A stretch of DNA of 7,602 nt from Spirochaetales bacterium (GTDB lineage: Bacteria; Spirochaetota; Spirochaetia; DSM-27196; SKKC01), in the NCBI GenBank assembly GCA_007126865.1, contig SLAN01000184.1, positions 1 to 7,602 on the forward strand. The letters run 5' to 3'. Position numbers and translations under genes: made by a program. A model generated the notes under the pieces. That model was not told the origin of the DNA and ran no database searches. It saw only the letters and a list, made by a program, of their open reading frames with translations. Below, one piece after another: positions 5,848 through 7,602 of the stretch. Positions within the stretch are counted from its first letter, which is position 1. Each line of letters begins with the position of its first letter.

Positions 5848-7419
5848 CTATCGCGTCCCTCCCGGCCACTTCATCCGCGCCGTCAGCCGCAGCACAGCCG
5901 TCGTGTGATTGTCGTCGGAAGGCCGATAGAGATCCTGCTCCGGACTCGACCCGGTTTCGGCCCGATCCCGACGCAACACATTCCACCAGTGCGTCATCTC
6001 ACCGGAAATCCCGACCGTCAGCGTTCCCCCGAGTACCTGCGGCGAAATGGAGCTGCCGGCCGACAGTGCAAGCCCGTGTTCGAGCACCTCTTCGTCCAGC
6101 AGGCGCGTACTCCCGAACGCTCCTTCGCCGCCGTGGTCGCGCCATGAGGAGTAATCGCCCCACTGATTCGCAGGGCTCTTACTTCCGCTCACCGTGTACT
6201 CGATGCCACCCTCCAGAGCGAGCGCTCCTCCGATCTGCGGCGGTACCGGAAGATCGTGTTCCCAGTCGGCGCGCAGTGCAAGCGTGTTCTCTCCCAGATA
6301 GAATCCGAAGTAATTGTCGCGATAGTCGAATGTCCGGCGCTCATCGCCGCGCGGCCACGAGATTTCCGGATAGTAGGTGTAGCCGTAGTTCCGGCTTCCC
6401 GAAGTCTGGAACGTATACATGAGCGCGCCCGCGTGAGAGAGACGGAAACGGCCGACCCCGGTGTCCATTCGCCCCGAGAGCAGCCACGCTCCCATGAACG
6501 GATTCTGGTGCTCGCGATGCGGGTGCGTGATGGCGTGTGCATTGAAGTCGTCCACCAGGACCTGTCCTTCCAGTCGCCACGGCAGGCGCGCCTCCTCTCC
6601 GTCGACAGCGGCATAGAAACCCATGAGGCTTTTATAGTTGATGTCCTGTTTCCACGGGTATTCGCCGGACCCGAGGATGTACTGGGTCAGGTATCCCGGC
6701 AGCGGGCTGAAAAAGAACTCCGGCACGAAAAGCGGACCGGTTCCGTCGCTGGTTTGCTCGCCGGAGTCCGGGAGAGGTACGAGCACCGTCGCATCCTGAA
6801 AGCCGACCTCCCACCGCTCTCCGGTTACGGCGAACGTCTGGAAGACAATGCTCTTGTCCGGATAGCCGTGTACGCTATTGCGCGTCAGCTCCACCGACCG
6901 TGTCAGAAAGCGAACCCGGTCGCTCCGGTAGTCCAGCTCGTAGAGAAACGCGGAGTTTTCCCTGCTCGAGACGAAGAGCGAGTACGGGCTCTCGACTACA
7001 TCACGATGGGGAAATCGACCTGCCCGGGCTGAAACCGGACGCCCATCGAAGCCGAGGCCGGCTTCCCGTATGAGAAAGTACACGTCGTAGTTCGGGATGT
7101 CGAGGATCGCTCGCGCTCCCACGTACTCCCCGTCACCGGAGGCGCGGAGGTCGAATGCTCCGTATATGCCGCTCCACGGCGAGTCGTACCGCACGGCAAG
7201 TCCGTGATCTGTGTAGACACCTCGAGTGCCGAACTTGGGCAGGGTGCCGGCCGTGCCGGTGAGGTATGTCGCTACGGCGAACCCTGGGGGCAGGATTCCA
7301 CCGCCGGTCTCAGCTCCAGCGCCGGTCTCACTCCCACCTTCCGCCCGGTCCGAAGCGAAAGCAGGCGATGTACCGACGGCAAGCGCCACGACGATGATGA
7401 GCGCCAGATTGCGTCGCAT
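5848..7419 (-). CDS. Large predicted outer-membrane beta-barrel protein, function unknown
   Basis: From ATG 7417-7419 the product is 523 residues. It starts with a textbook signal peptide: MRRN, a hydrophobic core LALIIVVALAVG, and cleavage after AFA at 20-22. A Gly/Glu/Thr-rich linker follows at about 26-41, then roughly 480 residues of alternating-strand sequence rich in Tyr, Trp, Phe, Gly and Asp, ending LRLTARMKWPGGTR. Examples are SPWSGIYGAFDLRASGDGEYVGARAILDIP and DNYFGFYLGENTLALRADWEHDLP. Length and texture fit an outer-membrane barrel of 16-18 strands. A Wzi-like capsule-assembly barrel is one possibility, given the size and the neighbouring glycosyltransferase, but I see no motif that proves it. 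The frame extends upstream to an ATG at 7491; this was rejected because those 24 residues would displace the signal peptide. No good ribosome-binding site precedes either start. The gene converges on the smaller barrel gene with a 102-nt gap. Confidence 0.8.
   Translation of the reverse strand: MRRNLALIIVVALAVGTSPAFASDRAEGGSETGAGAETGGGILPPGFAVATYLTGTAGTLPKFGTRGVYTDHGLAVRYDSPWSGIYGAFDLRASGDGEYVGARAILDIPNYDVYFLIREAGLGFDGRPVSARAGRFPHRDVVESPYSLFVSSRENSAFLYELDYRSDRVRFLTRSVELTRNSVHGYPDKSIVFQTFAVTGERWEVGFQDATVLVPLPDSGEQTSDGTGPLFVPEFFFSPLPGYLTQYILGSGEYPWKQDINYKSLMGFYAAVDGEEARLPWRLEGQVLVDDFNAHAITHPHREHQNPFMGAWLLSGRMDTGVGRFRLSHAGALMYTFQTSGSRNYGYTYYPEISWPRGDERRTFDYRDNYFGFYLGENTLALRADWEHDLPVPPQIGGALALEGGIEYTVSGSKSPANQWGDYSSWRDHGGEGAFGSTRLLDEEVLEHGLALSAGSSISPQVLGGTLTVGISGEMTHWWNVLRRDRAETGSSPEQDLYRPSDDNHTTAVLRLTARMKWPGGTR
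7297..7332 (-). repeat. Two tandem 18-bp in-frame units in the barrel protein's N-terminal linker
   Basis: Units at 7315-7332 and 7297-7314 match at 15 of 18 bases and share the 11-mer CGCCGGTCTCA (plus strand). They encode SETGAG and AETGGG, a flexible linker directly after the signal peptide. An 18-bp period preserves the frame, so unit number could vary by replication slippage without breaking the gene. Confidence 0.7.
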
Positions 7420-7602
7420 AGAGCGCCCAAGGTAACACAGTTGAACGAGACAATCCACGGAACCGACGTCGAGAAGCTCGGTGTGACTCATCTCACAGAA
7501 TTGTCGTGCGCCCTCACGACGACAGGCTTTCCTCTTAGCTACGGCTCTTGCCTCCGCCGGCTATCTGCGCACAGCGATTCTTCCGGTCAGGAGTTTGTCC
7601 GA
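7420..7602 (-). other. Region upstream of the large barrel gene, with a hairpin at 7501-7522
   Basis: These 183 nt precede the large barrel gene. GTCGTG (7503-7508) and CACGAC (7515-7520) form a 6-bp stem with a 6-nt loop, extendable by a wobble pair and one more pair to 7501-7522. On the minus strand it could end transcription from a gene beyond the window. No convincing -35/-10 pair is seen for the barrel gene. Confidence 0.3.

Noticed and set aside
7420..7491. Extension of the large barrel protein to ATG 7491
   Set aside because: The extra 24 residues would bury a textbook signal peptide that begins at Met 7419.
7561..7602. Possible C-terminal end of another minus-strand gene (SDKLLTGRIAVRR then TAG)
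   Set aside because: Thirteen residues at the window edge are too few to support a gene, although the hairpin at 7501-7522 just after it would fit as its 3' end.

Overview
The window is GC-rich DNA (about 60 % G+C by eye, with some lines of the sigma-factor gene near 70 %) from a diderm bacterium. Two genes encode proteins with cleavable signal peptides followed by amphipathic beta-strand sequence typical of outer-membrane barrels, which implies an outer membrane. The phylum cannot be fixed from the sequence. Spirochaetota is one guess from the look of the barrels, but nothing decisive supports it.

Left part, 1-1807. The 3' end of an APC-type amino-acid permease (+) meets a convergent minus-strand pair: a DUF998 membrane protein and, upstream of it, a broken AraC-family regulator. 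The regulator keeps its first helix-turn-helix and a complete GyrI-like effector-binding domain. It has lost about 50 codons, including the second helix-turn-helix, and changed frame at the junction. The effector domain has its own ATG behind a perfect AGGAGG, so it may be made as a separate protein.

Middle, 1980-3764 (minus strand). This is a two-gene operon: a DGPF/YCII-family protein followed after 7 nt by an ECF42-type sigma factor with a long C-terminal DUF6596/TPR extension. The pairing is well established for this sigma group. Directly upstream lies TGTCGA-N17-CGAC, which matches the ECF42 promoter consensus as I recall it. It sits so close to the ATG that the transcript should be leaderless or nearly so. 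The likely circuit is a sigma factor that drives its own operon.

Right part, 3890-7602. A divergent sigma70-like promoter candidate precedes a soluble family-2 glycosyltransferase. The next gene overlaps it or abuts it and encodes a predicted outer-membrane beta-barrel of unknown function. A second, larger barrel protein lies convergent to it on the minus strand, with a GC-rich hairpin between the two stop codons.

I see no rRNA, tRNA, CRISPR array, insertion sequence or phage gene. The most interesting points are the leaderless ECF42 promoter, the remodelled AraC/GyrI gene, and the glycosyltransferase-barrel pair facing another uncharacterised barrel.
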